Origin: Atopobium sp.
GTDB taxonomy: Bacteria; Actinomycetota; Coriobacteriia; Coriobacteriales; Atopobiaceae
DNA: 61,181 nt
Direction of reading: 5' to 3'
NCBI GenBank assembly: GCA_022732885.1
Contig: JAIJTS010000011.1
Coordinates: 1-61,181, forward strand
Shown here: in pieces, positions 59,322 to 61,181 of the stretch
Layout of the letters: each line of letters starts with the position of its first letter
Numbering within the stretch: position 1 is the first letter of the stretch
Made by a program: the position numbers and the translations under genes
Notes under the pieces: generated by a model
Databases searched by the model: none
Seen by the model: only the letters and a program-made list of their open reading frames with translations
What the model was told of the DNA's origin: nothing

Positions 59322-59858
59322 ATGGAAACAAATGTGCCTATTGGCGTTACCGAAATCAGCCCTCGTGCTGTCTAGCAGGTTGCTGAGCGCAATTACAAAG
59401 CTGGTTATTATTGCTGCGAGTCGCTTATGTACACCATGAAAAAGGAATTAAAACTTGATGTTTCTGATGCTGTTATCGCGATGTCTTCTGGTATGGCAGT
59501 AGGCGCTGGTAGGTCTGGTTGTGTATGTGGTGCGTTTAACGGAGCACTTCTTTGTATTGGTATGCTTTTTGGTCGCACTGAACAAGATGGTCCAACAAAT
59601 CCAAGAAGCATCAAGTCAATGGAACTGACGCACGAACTTCATGATTGGTTTAGGGCTAACAACGGCAAGAATGCTCTTTGTTGTCGTGTTTTAACTCGTG
59701 AGTTTGATATGGGTGCTGGCGAGCACAAAGAACAGTGCATTTATTTTACGGGATTATGCGCCTGGAAGCTCACACAGATGCTTTGTCGTGAGTGCGGTAT
59801 CAAAAATATTGACGAGATTGATGAACCTTGTGCACGTCGAGCCCTTGCGGACGTTTAA
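59322..59858 (+). pseudogene. C_GCAxxG_C_C-type redox protein gene interrupted by an amber codon
   Basis: ATG 59322 has a strong AAGGAGAGG site and opens METNVPIGVTEISPRAV, then TAG at 59373-59375. The same frame continues QVAERNYKAGYYCCESLMYTM to 59858. The continuation has the Cys-rich family pattern: YYCCES, SGMAVGAGRSGCVCGAFNGAL, LCCRVL and MLCREC. Full length would be 178 residues. A product starting at ATG 59427 (143 residues) would lose the first Cys pair and has no good ribosome-binding site. It may be a nonsense mutation, a sequencing error or a read-through codon. The neighbouring TDT gene may be its operon partner. Confidence 0.75.
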
Positions 59859-59896
59859 GTTTAACTAGATACGATAAAACAGAAGAAAGAAACTTT

Positions 59897-60853
59897 ATGG
59901 ACTACATTAAGAAGCTTCCCGTTGCTGCTTGTGGTGTTGCATTAGGTTTTGCTGCACTTGGAAATCTCTTACAGAGTTATGCGGAAGGTATTCGTCTTGT
60001 ATGCGGCATAATCTCAGCACTTCTTTTACTTGCTTATATCGTGAAACTTTGCGTAATGCCTCAAGAGGTGCGACAAGAACTTTCAGATCCAATTAGTCTT
60101 TCAGTTGCCGCAACGTTTCCTATGGCAGTAATGTTGCTTTCGGTGTATGTAAAACCACTTATTGGTATTGCCGCACAGGTTATATGGTTTGTGGCAATTG
60201 CTCTACATATAGCATGTATCGCTATATTTTCATTTTGCTATATTGAAAAATTTAATTGGAAAAACGTGCATGCGAACTGGTTTATTGTATACGTAGGTAT
60301 TGTTGTTGCTAGTGTAACGGCACCAGCATATTCCTTGGAAGCAAGTATTGGTACGATTTCGTTTTGGTTTGGATTTATCTGTCTTGCAGCATTACTTGTT
60401 GTAGTAAGTGTTAAATATGTCAAACATGGTCCAGTACCTACTCCTGCTCAGCCGCTTGCGTGTATTTATGCTGCGCCAACAAGCTTATGTGTTGCAGGAT
60501 ATGTACAGTCCATAATGCCAAAGTTTGTACTGTTTCTTTTAGTCATGCTGGCAATTGCTTCAATTATTTATGTAGCTTCGCTTGTATGGTGTGCTAGGTG
60601 TCTTACAAAACCGTTCTTTCCTAGTCACGCTGCATTTACGTTCCCCTTTGTAATCAGTGCTATTGCGTGCAAACAAACAGCTGCATGTCTTGTTAAACTT
60701 GGTCAGCCTATTGAGTGGCTTGGCGGAGTAGCTACTGTTGAGACGATGCTTGCAACGGTGCTTTGCTTTGTTGTACTTGTACGCCTGCTTGCATTTGTGT
60801 ACAGCCAGGCTTTGGCTGAAGAACAAGACAATAAAAGCTGTCTTATGCATTAA
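59897..60853 (+). CDS. TDT-family (TehA-like) membrane transporter
   Basis: From ATG 59897 the protein has 318 residues and about ten hydrophobic helices. The first helix begins KKLPVAACGVALGFAALGNLLQ, the pattern of tellurite-resistance/dicarboxylate transporter (TDT) proteins such as TehA, which form anion channels or exporters. The frame is open to 59828 but those residues overlap the preceding gene. The coding sequence is A+T-rich. Its last 11 bases overlap the end of the convergent esterase gene. Confidence 0.78.
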   Translation: MDYIKKLPVAACGVALGFAALGNLLQSYAEGIRLVCGIISALLLLAYIVKLCVMPQEVRQELSDPISLSVAATFPMAVMLLSVYVKPLIGIAAQVIWFVAIALHIACIAIFSFCYIEKFNWKNVHANWFIVYVGIVVASVTAPAYSLEASIGTISFWFGFICLAALLVVVSVKYVKHGPVPTPAQPLACIYAAPTSLCVAGYVQSIMPKFVLFLLVMLAIASIIYVASLVWCARCLTKPFFPSHAAFTFPFVISAIACKQTAACLVKLGQPIEWLGGVATVETMLATVLCFVVLVRLLAFVYSQALAEEQDNKSCLMH

Positions 60854-61181
60854 AACCAAAATTCAACAAACGTTGCAGCCTCAGTTCAAGACCCTTGTGA
60901 TGATCGTATGGATCTAACATACGTTGATAATTCGGAGCAGTGGGCGCTAGCTTCTCTACCAGCGCATCTGTTGTCTGCCTCACTGAGCGCAGAGGTTCGG
61001 GATGGTTTATTCCTTCATTTTCTCCGCTTGCAATACACCAGCGGATGTCTGAACGTATATGGCTCGTATCAAAAGTTTCAATAAAATCGGGAAACCAGGT
61101 GCTTGGACTAGCGAGAAGATATTGGTCAAAGTAGCAGGTTGTTTGCATCTCAAAGAGGCCGCATAAACCTGACAATGAATA
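60843..61181 (-). CDS. C-terminal part of an esterase (Fes/IroE-like alpha/beta-hydrolase), cut by the window edge
   Basis: Reading from 61181 on the minus strand the frame begins YSLSGLCGLFEM, the end of a GYSLSGL nucleophile elbow. DQYLLASPSTWFPDFIETF and WCIASGENEGINHPEPLRS follow, with a His in YDHHKGLEL near the end. The 5' part lies outside the window. It resembles the complete esterase at 44823-45677 in layout. It converges with the TDT gene and overlaps it by 11 bp. Confidence 0.75.
   Translation of the reverse strand, partial: YSLSGLCGLFEMQTTCYFDQYLLASPSTWFPDFIETFDTSHIRSDIRWCIASGENEGINHPEPLRSVRQTTDALVEKLAPTAPNYQRMLDPYDHHKGLELRLQRLLNFGFNA

Overview
The window looks like the chromosome of a Coriobacteriia actinobacterium, most like Atopobium/Lancefieldella. 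I infer this from protein character, not from a search. The pointers are moderate G+C, many LPxTG-type surface proteins, a Bifidobacterium/Coriobacteriales-type phosphoketolase, a prfB-ftsEX-smpB-ssrA neighbourhood, and a regulator with an actinobacterial SARP-type C-terminus.

Layout. 1-65 is the 3' end of a 5S rRNA. 483-20.5 kb holds a large SARP/ATPase regulator, secA-prfB, a YitT membrane protein, a DeoR regulator with an orphan PTS IIB, ftsE-ftsX, RNase R, a TPR protein, smpB, a rubredoxin-like gene, a DUF1275 gene, tmRNA, and a PadR gene coupled to an unusual flavodoxin/SCP2/membrane fusion. 20.6-28.4 kb carries a SHIRT/DUF11 surface protein, a LytTR-DUF3021 pair, a patatin, a PfkB sugar kinase and a secreted esterase. 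28.7-35.6 kb is housekeeping: rplM-rpsI, then glmM-acpS-nnr-alr-udg-tsaE as one tight operon. 35.6-43.4 kb is more accessory: an AT-rich PPOx-type gene, LPxTG-like surface proteins, a nicotinamidase and an XRE regulator. 43.4-61.2 kb has a hairpin-rich non-coding stretch, a flavodoxin, an esterase-antiporter pair, a secondary alcohol dehydrogenase, a zinc-chaperone-like GTPase, UPF0210, a LacI regulator, phosphoketolase, MurE, initiator tRNA, an amber-interrupted redox gene, a TDT transporter and a truncated esterase.

How the genes work together. The phosphoketolase and the NADP-type secondary alcohol dehydrogenase both have strongly biased codon use and elaborate upstream regions, so they are probably abundant fermentation enzymes. 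tmRNA and SmpB, plus RNase R, form the ribosome-rescue set. Alr, GlmM and MurE supply cell-wall precursors.

The strongest unexplained signals are non-coding. (1) The octamer GGCGAGAA, usually extended to CTGGCGAGAA, occurs about 30 times by hand count where about 2 are expected. It is enriched between genes and in one place forms an inverted pair that makes a terminator, like DNA-uptake sequences of Neisseria and Pasteurellaceae. (2) A 119-bp element of three direct 31-bp units plus one inverted unit is present three times with a covarying hairpin. (3) Three different perfect palindromes lie upstream of the alcohol dehydrogenase. (4) A nested repeat field lies upstream of the phosphoketolase.
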